This document shows, piece after piece, positions 1 to 7,923 of a stretch of DNA of 64,000 bases. The stretch is from Streptomyces barringtoniae. Lineage in GTDB: Bacteria > Actinomycetota > Actinomycetes > Streptomycetales > Streptomycetaceae. Every line of letters begins with the position of its first letter. Within the stretch, counting starts at the first letter, position 1. The stretch spans positions 372,001-436,000 of the forward strand of contig NZ_JAJHNP010000005.1 in assembly GCF_020819595.1 (NCBI RefSeq). Direction: 5' to 3'. Position numbers and translations under genes: made by a program. The notes below the pieces were generated by a model, which was given only the letters and a program-made list of their open reading frames with translations, had not been told where the DNA came from and searched no databases.

Positions 1-1
1 G

Positions 2-1765
2 ACCCACACCCAGGGCTACATCCGCCGGGACGACACCGGCCGCCCGCGCCGGGTCGTCGGCATCGTCCGCGACGCCACCGAGGAACTCGCCGAGAGCGAG
101 GTGCGCAGCCTGCGGGCCGCCCAGGACGAGGCGTTCCGCCAGCAGACCAACGTCGTCCAGGCCGTCTCCGCCGCCCTCGCCCACGCCCGCAGCGTCCAGG
201 ACGTCATCGACGCCCTCAAGGACACCCGCGGCATCCGCCATCTCGGCGCGGCCAGCCTGGTCATGGGGCTGGTGGAGGCCGGACGCATCCGGCTGGTCGC
301 GGAGGGGCCCGTCGAAGCGTCCGTCCCGGGCACCCGGATCACCCGGATCGACGAGCCGTACCCGATGAGCGAGGTCGTCCGGACGCTCCTGCCACGGTTC
401 ATCGAGTCCCCGGAGGAGTTCGCCGAGGGCTATCCGATCCTCTGGCCGCACATCACCGACCTGCACATCACCTCGGCCGCCTATCTGCCGCTGATCGCCC
501 AGGCCCGCCCGGTCGGCGCGATGGGACTGCTCTACAGCGACCGGCGCGGCTTCTCCACCGAGGAACGCGCCGTCCTGGTCGCGCTCGGCAGCACCGTCGC
601 ACAGAGCCTGCAGCGCGCCATGCTCTACGAGCAGGAGAAGGACCTCGCCCAGGGCCTGCAGCAGGCCATGCTGCCCCGCACCATCCCCAGCGTCCGCGGC
701 GCCGACGTCGCCGTCCGCTACCGCGCCGGCACCGCCTCGGGCGCCCTCGGCCGGGACATCGGCGGCGACTGGTACGACCTGATCCCGCTGCCCGGCGGCC
801 GGGTCGGCGCGGTCATCGGCGACGTCCAGGGCCACGACACCCACGCGGCGGCCGTCATGGGCCAGCTGCGGATCGTGCTGCGCGCCTACGCCGCGGAGGG
901 ACACACCCCGGCCGCCGTGATGGCCCGCGCCTCCGTCTTCCTGCACGAACTCGACACCGACCGCTTCGCCACCTGCCTGTACGCCGAGGCCGACCTGTCC
1001 ACCGGAGTCGTGCAGGCGGTCCGCGCCGGGCACATCGACCCGCTGATCCGGCACGGCGACGGCAGCTGCCACCGGGTGCCGGTCGAGGGCGGGCTGCCGC
1101 TCGGGCTGTCCGCCGAGTTCGGCCGGCTGGAGTACCCCGTCTCCACCCTCGAACTCGACCCCGGCCACACCCTGCTGCTGTGCACCGACGGGCTCGTCGA
1201 GAAGCCCGGCGCCGACCTCGACGACGGCATGCGAGGTCTCTCGGAGCTCGTCGCGGCCGGCCCCGAGGACGTGCGTGCGCTCGCCGACCGGCTGATCCTG
1301 CTGGCCGAGGAGCGGGGCGGCGACGACGACGTGGCGCTGCTCCTGCTGCGCCGGCGGGCCCCGGAGGCCCCGCCCGCCGGCGGCCGGCTCCAGCAGCACG
1401 TGGCACCCGGCGACCCGGCGGCGCTCAGCCAGGCCCGGCACCTGATCCGCGCAGCGGTCCGCTCCTGGGGCTACCGCGACCGCGCCGACGAGATCGAACT
1501 GGTCGCCGACGAGCTGATGACCAACGCGCTGATGCACACCGAGGGCTCCGCGATCGTGACCCTGCGGGCCCTCGACGGCGGTCACCGCAGACTGCGCATC
1601 GAGGTCGAGGACTCCTCCAGCGCCCTGCCGCGCCGCCGCGAGGCGGGAGAGGACGGCGTCTCCGGCCGGGGTCTGCTGCTGGTGGACATGCTCGCCGACG
1701 AGTGGGGCGTGGAGGCGCGCGGCGGCGGCAAGGCGGTGTGGTGCGAGTTCCGCCGGGGCGGCTGA
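2..1765 (+). CDS. PAS-GAF-SpoIIE phosphatase-HATPase regulator, 5' truncated by window edge
   Basis: A multidomain PP2C-type serine phosphatase of the kind that controls anti-sigma-factor antagonists in Streptomyces. The frame is open from base 2 and the first 33 residues read as the end of a PAS/PAC domain (GYIRRDD, GIVRDATEE), so the gene begins outside the window; the GTG at 101 is probably internal. Next come a GAF domain (about residues 85-210), a SpoIIE/PP2C domain (about 235-430) with its metal-binding acidic motifs (IGGDWYD, GDVQGHD, CTDGLVE, GGDDDVALL), and a C-terminal histidine-kinase-like ATPase domain with an N-box (DELMTNALMH). The family senses through PAS/GAF, dephosphorylates anti-anti-sigma proteins, and uses the kinase domain as an anti-sigma module. 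The actual partner is not shown by the sequence. The glycosylase gene starts 38 bases downstream. Confidence 0.93.
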   Translation, partial: THTQGYIRRDDTGRPRRVVGIVRDATEELAESEVRSLRAAQDEAFRQQTNVVQAVSAALAHARSVQDVIDALKDTRGIRHLGAASLVMGLVEAGRIRLVAEGPVEASVPGTRITRIDEPYPMSEVVRTLLPRFIESPEEFAEGYPILWPHITDLHITSAAYLPLIAQARPVGAMGLLYSDRRGFSTEERAVLVALGSTVAQSLQRAMLYEQEKDLAQGLQQAMLPRTIPSVRGADVAVRYRAGTASGALGRDIGGDWYDLIPLPGGRVGAVIGDVQGHDTHAAAVMGQLRIVLRAYAAEGHTPAAVMARASVFLHELDTDRFATCLYAEADLSTGVVQAVRAGHIDPLIRHGDGSCHRVPVEGGLPLGLSAEFGRLEYPVSTLELDPGHTLLLCTDGLVEKPGADLDDGMRGLSELVAAGPEDVRALADRLILLAEERGGDDDVALLLLRRRAPEAPPAGGRLQQHVAPGDPAALSQARHLIRAAVRSWGYRDRADEIELVADELMTNALMHTEGSAIVTLRALDGGHRRLRIEVEDSSSALPRRREAGEDGVSGRGLLLVDMLADEWGVEARGGGKAVWCEFRRGG

Positions 1766-1803
1766 AGCGCGGCATTGTCGGTGCCGGATGGCACTCTGGA
1801 CCC

Positions 1804-2667
1804 ATGCCGGAACTGCCCGAGGTAGAAGCGCTGAAGGACTTCCTCACCGAGCACCTGGTCGGCCGCCGGGTGGTGCGGGTGCTGCCGGTCGCCGTCAGCG
1901 TCCTGAAGACGTACGACCCTCCCGTCACCGCCTTCGAGGGCGGCGAGGTGACGGCCGTGCACCGGCACGGCAAGTTCCTGGACCTGGCGGCGGACAGCGG
2001 GCTGCACCTGGTGACCCACCTGGCCCGCGCCGGCTGGCTGCAGTGGAAGGACCGGCTGCCGGACGGCCCGCCGAAGCCGGGCAAGGGCCCGCTCGCGCTG
2101 CGCGTGGCACTGGAGACCGGCGAGGGCTTCGACCTCACCGAGGCCGGCACCCAGAAACGCCTCGCGGTGTACGTCGTCCGCGATCCGCAGCAGGTCGAGG
2201 GCATCGCCCGGCTCGGCCCCGATCCGCTCGCCGCCGGCTTCGACGAGGAACGCCTCGCCGCCCTCCTGAAGGACGAGAGACGCCGGCTGAAGGGCGCCCT
2301 GCGCGACCAGTCCCTGATCGCCGGCGTCGGCAACGCCTACAGCGACGAGATCCTGCACGCCGCGAAGATGTCCCCGTTCAAGCTCGCCGCCTCCCTGACC
2401 CCGGAGGAGACCCACCGGCTCTACGAGGCGCTGCGCTCGACGCTCACCGAGGCGGTCGACCGCTCCCGCGGCCTCGCCGCCGGACGGCTGAAGGCAGAGA
2501 AGAAGAGCGGCCTGCGCGTCCACGGCCGGACCGGCGAGCCCTGCCCGGTGTGCGGCGACACCATCCGTGAGGTCTCCTTCAGCGACTCCTCGCTGCAGTA
2601 CTGCCCCACCTGCCAGACGGGCGGCAAGCCCCTGGCGGACCGCAGACTGTCCCGGTTGCTGAAATGA
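1804..2667 (+). CDS. Fpg/Nei family DNA glycosylase-AP lyase
   Basis: A base-excision repair glycosylase that removes oxidised bases and nicks the abasic site. The start is fixed by the mature N-terminus MPELPEVE: after Met removal Pro2 is the catalytic nucleophile and Glu3 the general acid. A conserved Lys lies in HRHGKFL (about residue 57), a helix-two-turn-helix region spans about 145-230 with GVGNAYSDEILH, and the C-terminus carries a zinc finger of two CPxC pairs (CPVC and CPTC). The length of 287 residues fits the family. Whether it prefers 8-oxoguanine (MutM) or oxidised pyrimidines (Nei) cannot be settled by eye. It may be cotranscribed with the phosphatase 38 bases upstream. Confidence 0.93.
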   Translation: MPELPEVEALKDFLTEHLVGRRVVRVLPVAVSVLKTYDPPVTAFEGGEVTAVHRHGKFLDLAADSGLHLVTHLARAGWLQWKDRLPDGPPKPGKGPLALRVALETGEGFDLTEAGTQKRLAVYVVRDPQQVEGIARLGPDPLAAGFDEERLAALLKDERRRLKGALRDQSLIAGVGNAYSDEILHAAKMSPFKLAASLTPEETHRLYEALRSTLTEAVDRSRGLAAGRLKAEKKSGLRVHGRTGEPCPVCGDTIREVSFSDSSLQYCPTCQTGGKPLADRRLSRLLK

Positions 2668-2693
2668 GGCCCGGCGACCGCGATGCGGCGTGA

Positions 2694-3347
2694 CTAGGGC
2701 GCGTCGACGGACACCAGGTGCTGCCCGTCCGTCGTGCGCACGTCGTAGTGGGCGATCTCGTCGGGGTGCATCGTGGAGGAGCCGAGCGTGGTGAAGGTGC
2801 CGGTGGCGTGGCCGGGCTCCATCCAGGTGCCGGCGACCTCTTCGGTGCCGTCGCGGCCCACGACGACGAGCCGGCAGGCGTGCGGGCCGGTGCCGTCCTT
2901 CACCTTCAGCATCAGCCGGCTGCCCGTGTCCCCGTCGTCGGCGGTGACCTCGGCCCACACCCCGGTGCTCGGATCGGTCGCCGCGGTGACGTGCGCGGCC
3001 CGCTGTTCATGGCCGGTGAAGGCGACGATCCCGGGACCGGCCACGGCCAGCACCACGGAGGCGGCCAGGCCGTACAGAAAGCGCCGGCGGCGCGCCCGGT
3101 GCCGGTGCGCGACCTCGCCGAGCAGCCGGTCCAGCAGCGGGGTACCGGGCTGTGCCATGGGGTGCACAAAACGCGGCGTGGCCCGGCGGTACAGCATCAA
3201 CTGCCGTGTGGCGGGACCGAATTCGGTCACCTGTGCCGCGCACTGAGGGCACTCCATGAGGTGGTCCTCGAAGCGGAAGGCCTCCGCCTCGTCCAGCACG
3301 CCGAGCGCGTAAGCGCCGACGTCGCGATGCCTTTCCAGGGACCTCAT
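2694..3347 (-). CDS. Zinc-finger (zf-HC2) membrane anti-sigma factor
   Basis: Probable anti-sigma factor of 217 residues for the ECF sigma gene upstream on the same strand. The N-terminus holds the ZAS/zf-HC2 signature H-x3-C-x2-C (HLMECPQC, about residues 29-36), which binds zinc and the sigma factor. One transmembrane segment (about 90-110, FLYGLAASVVLAVAGPGIVA) follows a basic stretch. The rest is an extracytoplasmic domain of about 100 residues, so the protein is likely a membrane sensor. The ATG at 3347 has GAGGA 7 bases upstream. Order on the minus strand is sigma, a hypothetical gene, then this gene, as in many ECF operons. The stimulus is unknown. Confidence 0.87.
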   Translation of the reverse strand: MRSLERHRDVGAYALGVLDEAEAFRFEDHLMECPQCAAQVTEFGPATRQLMLYRRATPRFVHPMAQPGTPLLDRLLGEVAHRHRARRRRFLYGLAASVVLAVAGPGIVAFTGHEQRAAHVTAATDPSTGVWAEVTADDGDTGSRLMLKVKDGTGPHACRLVVVGRDGTEEVAGTWMEPGHATGTFTTLGSSTMHPDEIAHYDVRTTDGQHLVSVDAP

Positions 3348-3519
3348 GCCGAATCCTCGTGCCGATGGGTGGGGGTGGGGTTACTCCGTGCACCCATCCG
3401 TACGCAGCCGACAGCCGAATCACTCAAGCCACCGCAGAATCCCGGACGAGAGATTCGGAGCGGCACGGCCCGCGGATTGGTCCGATTCCGGAAAACTTCG
3501 GAAAGCCCCGGAGCGGGGG

Positions 3520-4035
3520 TCAGAACAGGTGGATCGCGAGGTGCCCGAGGGGCAGCCCGAGCCGCCAGGCCGGTGTCCACACCTTCGGCCCGTCGTCCTC
3601 GCCGGCCGGCCCTCCGCCGCCCGGCACCGCGTCCAGGTCCGGCGCGAGCAGCTCGGTCTCCTCCAGCCAGCGCCAGGCGTCCGCGGCGAGGGCCAGGTCG
3701 GGCGAGCGGGTACCGGACCGGTCGGCCCCTTCGGCCAGCTCGGCCATGCGCTCGCCCACCCAGTCCCGCCACGGCTGGTCGTAGGCGGTCAGGGAGAGCC
3801 AGTTCTCCAGCTGGGAGATCACCCGGATGCCGGACAGCTCCCCGTCGGTGTCGGACAGGAAGACGGTCAGCGCCAGCGCGTCCCGGCCGGCCCGGAACTC
3901 GAAGGACGTCGGCGGCATCAGGTCGCCGGTGCGCAGCAGCTCGTCGGCGATGTACTCGGCGTACAACCAGGCCATGGGAACGACCAGTTCACCGCCGTCG
4001 GTGCCGTCCGTGCTCTCGTGCCCTCTGTGCAGCAT
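3520..4035 (-). CDS. Conserved-looking hypothetical protein between sigma and anti-sigma genes
   Basis: A 171-residue acidic, Trp-rich soluble protein with no signal peptide or membrane helix, and no family I recognise. The start at 4035 is preceded by GGAAGGG about 5 bases upstream; a second Met at residue 21 (MAWLYAEYIADELL) is a possible alternative. It lies between an ECF sigma gene (4179-4748) and the anti-sigma gene (2694-3347) on the same strand, with gaps of 143 and 172 bases, so it may belong to that operon. The C-terminus ends in a short hydrophobic tail (GLPLGHLAIHLF). A role in the sigma circuit is only inferred from position. Confidence 0.72.
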   Translation of the reverse strand: MLHRGHESTDGTDGGELVVPMAWLYAEYIADELLRTGDLMPPTSFEFRAGRDALALTVFLSDTDGELSGIRVISQLENWLSLTAYDQPWRDWVGERMAELAEGADRSGTRSPDLALAADAWRWLEETELLAPDLDAVPGGGGPAGEDDGPKVWTPAWRLGLPLGHLAIHLF

Positions 4036-4178
4036 CCCTTCCTGCCCTTCCTCCGGTACGTGCGCGTCGCCCGGCCCCTGGGTCCGGCCGCCCGCCCGGA
4101 ACGCGGATGAGGACAGCCCATTGCCCGAACGGGGCCCACAGCAAGGCGCTTTGCCGAGGTTTGACCCGGCCTCCGGTT

Positions 4179-4748
4179 TCAGTGCAGGTCGGCCGCATAA
4201 TCCGGAAGGACCCGGCGCAGCGCGCGCAGCGCGTAGTACGCGCGGGACTTCACGGTACCGGGTGGAACGCCCAGGGTCTGCGCCGCTTCCGCCACACTGG
4301 CCCCGAGGAAGTACACGAGTACGAGCACGTCACGGTGTTCCGGCGTGAGTGTCTTCACAGCCTGCCGGACATCGAGCATCGCGGCGGCCCGTTCGGCGTG
4401 ATCGGCGGTCACCCGGGCGCTCTCCGGGATCTCGGCGCCGGTCTCCCGGGGCCGGGCCTGCCGGGCCCGCCGGGCGTCGATCGCGAGCCGCCGGGCGACG
4501 GTGAGCAGCCAGGGCCGTACGGAGTCGAAGTCCTCCGCGTGCAGCGCCTCGGGATGCTGCCAGGCGCGCACCAGGGTCTCCTGGAGCAGGTCCTCGGCGC
4601 GCTGCCGGTCGCCGTCGCAGAGCCTGAGCAGCAGGGCGAAGAGCGGTCCGCCGTGCTCGCGCTGGAGCGCGGCCAGTTCGTGCTCGGCGGTCGTCGTCCG
4701 GTGAGCCCGTGCCGCCGCCTTGTGGATCAGTGAGGTTCCGGCCGTCAT
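4179..4748 (-). CDS. ECF-type RNA polymerase sigma factor
   Basis: A sigma-70 family factor with only regions 2 and 4. Region 2 includes DLLQETLVRAWQH and a -10 recognition stretch (RPWLLTVARRLAIDARR). Region 4 includes the HTH GVPPGTVKSRAYYALRALR. The ATG at 4748 (MTAGTSLIHK) is chosen because the open frame upstream to 4796 is Pro/Ala-rich and lacks sigma features. No clear ribosome site precedes it, so the message could be leaderless. Length is 189 residues, usual for ECF factors. The zf-HC2 membrane protein downstream is its likely anti-sigma factor; I did not assign an ECF subgroup. Confidence 0.9.
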   Translation of the reverse strand: MTAGTSLIHKAAARAHRTTTAEHELAALQREHGGPLFALLLRLCDGDRQRAEDLLQETLVRAWQHPEALHAEDFDSVRPWLLTVARRLAIDARRARQARPRETGAEIPESARVTADHAERAAAMLDVRQAVKTLTPEHRDVLVLVYFLGASVAEAAQTLGVPPGTVKSRAYYALRALRRVLPDYAADLH

Positions 4749-4963
4749 GGCCGTTATGGCAGCGCAGGGCGCGGCCGGGGGACAGGGTGCGCGCACGGCT
4801 CTGCGATGGGCGGTCGATCCCGTCGGCGAACGGTCGGGTCAACGGTCCGGCGCGGCACCGGACGGGCTAATGAGGGCCCTCGGGCCGTTTATCCGACGAG
4901 TCGTATTCATACCCATATACCGTCAACGGCTTGTCGGTCATACGACATCCCTGGGGTGAGCTG

Positions 4964-5182
4964 ATGATCGGACGCAGACAACAGGTGGCGCTGGCCCTCA
5001 CCGCCGTCCTCGCGGCCGCCGCCGCGTGCCAGAACCACGAGCGACAGCAGTCCCGGCACCCGGCCCCGCCGGGAGCGGCCGCCCGCCCGCAGGTCACCGG
5101 GGCCGGGTTCGTCCCGCACCGGTACGACCCCGCGGCCGGTCATGCGGCGGGCCGTACCTCAGCCAGTACCGAGCGCCTGTAG
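4964..5182 (+). CDS. Possible small secreted lipoprotein
   Basis: A 72-residue frame. ATG at 4964 has GGGGTGAG ending about 4 bases upstream. The N-terminus is MIGRRQQ followed by a hydrophobic Ala/Leu stretch ending LAAAAAC, which resembles a lipobox although the -3 residue is Ala rather than Leu. The mature part is Pro/His/Arg-rich and featureless. It is divergent from the sigma-factor gene. Its last 43 bases overlap the 3' end of the convergent permease gene, which lowers confidence. It could instead be a chance frame in GC-rich DNA. Confidence 0.42.
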   Translation: MIGRRQQVALALTAVLAAAAACQNHERQQSRHPAPPGAAARPQVTGAGFVPHRYDPAAGHAAGRTSASTERL

Positions 5183-6564
5183 GAGTAGCCGAAGTAGATC
5201 ACGCAGCCGATCACGAACCACACGGCGAACCGCACCCACGTCTGCCACATCAGGAACGTGATCAGCCAGACCGAGAAGACGACACCCAGCGCCGGCACGA
5301 CCGGCATCCACGGTGTACGGAAGGTCCGCGGCAGATCCGGCGCCCGGTAGCGCAGCACGATCACCGCCGTGCACACCACGACGAACGCCAGCAGGATGCC
5401 GATGTTGGTCAGCTCGGCCGCCTCGCCGATCGGGACGAACCCGGCGATGACCGCCGACGCCGCACCGACGATCCAGGTCACCCGGGTCGGCACGTGCCGC
5501 GTCGGGTGCGTCTTGGCGAACCACCGCGGCAGCAGCCCGTCCCTGGACATCGAGAACCACACCCGCGTCACGCCCAGCATGAACGTGAACATCACGGTGA
5601 GGATGCCGATGATCGCGCCCACCGCGATCACGTCGGCCAGCACGTTCAGACCCACCGACTTGAACGCGCTCGAGAAGCCGCTCTCCGGGTCGATGTGCTT
5701 GTAGTCCTGCATGCCCGTCAGCACCAGGCAGGCCGCCACGTACAGCACCATCGAGATCACCAGCGAGTAGATGATCGCCTTCGGCATGTGCCGCTGGGCG
5801 TCCTTGGACTCCTCGGCGGCCGTCGACATGGCGTCGTAGCCGAACACCGCGAAGAACACGGTCGCCGCGCCGGTGACGGCGCCGCCGATGCCGAACGGGA
5901 AGAACGGGTGGTAGTTCGCCGAGTCGATGTGGAACACGCCCACCCCGATCACCAGCAGCACCACCAGGACCTTCAGCGCCACCACGAACGTCTCGAAGCG
6001 GGCCGCGCTGCGCATCCCCCGGTTCAGCAGCCAGGCGATCAGCAGGCACAGAATCGCCGCGAACAGGTCCACCCGGTGCCCGGCCCCGGTGCCCGGCGCC
6101 CCCAGCATCCACTGCGGCAGATTCGCGCCCATCTCCTGGACCAGGAAGCCGAAGTAGCCCGAGATGCCGATCGCCACCACCGCCACGATCGCGGTGTACT
6201 CCAGCAGCAGGTCCCAGCCGATGAACCAGCCCGCGAACTCGCCGAGCACCGCATAGCCGTAGGTGTACGCCGATCCCGCCTTCGGGATCAGTCCGGCGAA
6301 CTCGGCGTACGACAGCGCCGCACAGGCGCTCGCCACACCGGCGATCAGGAACGACACCATCACCGCCGGGCCCGCCGTGCCGTTGGCGACCGTGCCCGCG
6401 AGCGTGAAGATGCCGGCGCCGATGATGCCGCCCACCCCGATCGCGGTGAGCTGCCACAGTCCGAGCGAGCGGTCCAGCCGGGTGCCCTCGCCGACCTCGG
6501 TCTCCTCGATGTGTTCGATGGGTTTGCGGCGGAGAATCCCCTCACCCGCGCGGAGCCTGGCCAT
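5140..6564 (-). CDS. APC-superfamily amino acid permease (cationic amino acid transporter type)
   Basis: An integral membrane transporter of about 474 residues with roughly 12 transmembrane helices. The first helix carries the APC substrate-binding signature (GVGGIIGAGIFTLAGT), and a conserved region follows (YAEFAGLIPKAGSAYTYGY). This fits the CAT/YfnA-like branch that imports amino acids with protons. The N-terminal R(K)PIEH/RLDRSLGLWQL region is typical of that branch. ATG at 6564 is preferred over the GTG at 6573 because GAGGTGAGG lies directly upstream of the ATG and contains that GTG. The substrate cannot be told. The 3' end overlaps the small lipoprotein-like frame by 43 bases. Confidence 0.92.
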   Translation of the reverse strand: MARLRAGEGILRRKPIEHIEETEVGEGTRLDRSLGLWQLTAIGVGGIIGAGIFTLAGTVANGTAGPAVMVSFLIAGVASACAALSYAEFAGLIPKAGSAYTYGYAVLGEFAGWFIGWDLLLEYTAIVAVVAIGISGYFGFLVQEMGANLPQWMLGAPGTGAGHRVDLFAAILCLLIAWLLNRGMRSAARFETFVVALKVLVVLLVIGVGVFHIDSANYHPFFPFGIGGAVTGAATVFFAVFGYDAMSTAAEESKDAQRHMPKAIIYSLVISMVLYVAACLVLTGMQDYKHIDPESGFSSAFKSVGLNVLADVIAVGAIIGILTVMFTFMLGVTRVWFSMSRDGLLPRWFAKTHPTRHVPTRVTWIVGAASAVIAGFVPIGEAAELTNIGILLAFVVVCTAVIVLRYRAPDLPRTFRTPWMPVVPALGVVFSVWLITFLMWQTWVRFAVWFVIGCVIYFGYSYRRSVLAEVRPAA

Positions 6565-6822
6565 GCGCCTCACCTCTTCGCCGACGGCAACGGCTGACGG
6601 CGGATCATGATGGCTCAGGGGCCTCGCACAGGGAAGACGCCACGCATGGCCCGGGCGGGCGTCCAGGCTGGTGCCGCGGGGCCGGATCGGGCCGGGCCCG
6701 CAGCAGGGCGGTGGGACGGGCGCGCAGCGCGACCAGTTCCGGCAGTACGGCCGCGCCCCCGCCGAGCGGCCGGCAAGGCCGTCACCGCCGCCGTGACCGA
6801 CCCGCGGGGCTTGCGCGCGGCC
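6565..6822. other. Intergenic region with no recognisable gene
   Basis: A 258-base gap between the permease start and the end of the universal stress gene, both on the minus strand. It is very GC-rich and open in several frames, but I recognise no protein motif. It may hold the permease promoter. Confidence 0.5.
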
Positions 6823-7296
6823 CTACGGGACGACCGTCACCGGCCAGCGCCCCGCCTTCACCAGCCGGATCGCCACCGAGCCGATGATCCGGTGACCGGC
6901 CTGCTCCGAGGCGCCCACGATCACCGCGTCCGCCTTGAGCTCGTCGGCCGCCTTCACCAGCCCGCTGTACGGGTCGCCGCGGAAGGTGTGGAACTCCCAG
7001 CGCACCTCGAATATCCCCTTGACCCGCTCGGCCGCCTCCCGGATGTAGGTGACCAGGTCCTCGGCGATCTCGTCGGTGGTCTCCGCCACCGGCGCCCCGA
7101 GCGCCGCCCCGGCGGCCAGCACCGGCTGCACGTACACCACGGCCAGCAGCGCGTGCTGCCGCCGGGCGAGCCCGCCCGCGTACGCCGCGGCACGCAGCGA
7201 GGAGTCGGAGCCGTCCACCCCGACGAGGATGACCTTCGGCCCGTCCGTACCTCGCTCGAACTGGTGCGAGGGCGTGTGCGAGTGCTGTTCCGTCAC
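6823..7296 (-). CDS. Universal stress protein (UspA family)
   Basis: A single-domain Usp protein of 157 residues. The N-terminus has the family strand and acidic start (VILVGVDGSDSSLRA). The C-terminal nucleotide-binding region reads VGASEQAGHRIIGSVA; it matches the G-2x-G-9x-G(S/T) ATP-binding pattern only approximately, so nucleotide binding is uncertain. The GTG at 7296 (VTEQHSHTP) is chosen because it is the first sensible start before the domain. It has no ribosome site, and TAGCCT lies seven bases upstream, which would suit a leaderless message. It faces away from lysX across a repeat-filled gap. Expression under stress or dormancy is known for the family, not shown here. Confidence 0.9.
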   Translation of the reverse strand: MTEQHSHTPSHQFERGTDGPKVILVGVDGSDSSLRAAAYAGGLARRQHALLAVVYVQPVLAAGAALGAPVAETTDEIAEDLVTYIREAAERVKGIFEVRWEFHTFRGDPYSGLVKAADELKADAVIVGASEQAGHRIIGSVAIRLVKAGRWPVTVVP

Positions 7297-7388
7297 GATC
7301 GCGAGGCTATCGGAATCCGCTGTTCCTGCAGAGCCGTGGGGCGCCCGGCGAGTGCCGGGCGGTGGTGTGCGGTGCTGGGGGCGGGCAT

Positions 7389-7450
7389 CAGGGCGCGGGC
7401 GTGGTCTCGGCGGGCGGGGCGGGCAGCAGGGCGCGGGCGTGGTCTCGGCG
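7389..7450. repeat. Exact 24-bp direct repeat
   Basis: Two identical 24-base copies at 7389-7412 and 7427-7450, starting CAGGGCGCGGGCGTGG and ending TCTCGGCG, separated by 14 bases. The unit period is 38 bp. It lies in the gap upstream of lysX and is separate from the longer array at 7631-7893. Confidence 0.85.
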
Positions 7451-7630
7451 CGCGGGGCCGGCGGCCGTGCGGTACCGGCTCGACGGGTGGATGCCGGGCC
7501 GGCGGGGGCCCCGCCACCGACCCTGCGTGTGGGATGCGGGTCTCCCGGGCCCGTTCCGGCCCACGGGACGGCGGTCACCCCGAGCCGCCGCGAAGCACGG
7601 AACGCCGGACTCCCGCCCTGCCCGGCCTCC

Positions 7631-7893
7631 CGCGTCTCGGCGCGCGGGTCTGTCGGTCTTCCTGGGGCTGCCCGGCCTCCCTGCGTCCCAGCGCGCGGGT
7701 CCGTCGGTCTCCCCGGGGCCGCCCCCGGCATTCCCTGTGACTCGGCGCGCGGGTACGTCGTGCTCCCCGCGCTGCCCCTGGCATTCGCTGTGTCTCGGCG
7801 CGCGGGTCCGTCGGTCTCCCCGGAGCCGCCCCTGGCATTCCCCGCGTCCCAGTGCATGAGTCCGTCGGTCTCCCCGGGCCCCTCGACGGGCGA
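7631..7893. repeat. Degenerate tandem array, about five copies of a 51-54 bp unit
   Basis: The anchor CGCGGGT recurs at 7643, 7694, 7748 and 7801, with a diverged copy (CATGAGT) at 7855, giving spacings of 51, 54, 53 and 54. Around each anchor the order is the same: a CTCGGCGCG-like start, then GGGTCCGTCGGTCTCCCCG, then a GCCGCCCCTGGCATT-like tail. Unit lengths differ by amounts that are not multiples of three, so this is unlikely to be a coding repeat. The array ends about 30 bases before the lysX start. Confidence 0.85.
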
Positions 7894-7923
7894 GGCGCGC
7901 GAGCCCTTCCTACAGTCGGAACC

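Larger units (their letters stand above)
7297..7923. other. 627-base repeat-rich intergenic region between usp and lysX
   Basis: The divergent gap between the universal stress gene and lysX. Frames stay open across it because of high GC, but no known protein motif appears in any of them. It holds an exact 24-base direct repeat and a degenerate tandem array (listed separately), and must also carry both promoters. A TAnnnT box (TACAGT, 7911-7916) lies seven bases before the lysX ATG. Confidence 0.75.

Noticed and set aside
4900..4946. Inverted GTCGTAT ... ATACGAC separated by 33 bases upstream of the ECF sigma gene
   Set aside because: Arms of 7 bp at this distance can arise by chance, and I could not align them with a known ECF promoter or operator; worth a motif search but not listed as a site.
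7852..7923. An N-terminal extension of LysX to an upstream ATG
   Set aside because: The extra codons come from the last copies of the tandem repeat; the conserved protein begins at 7924.
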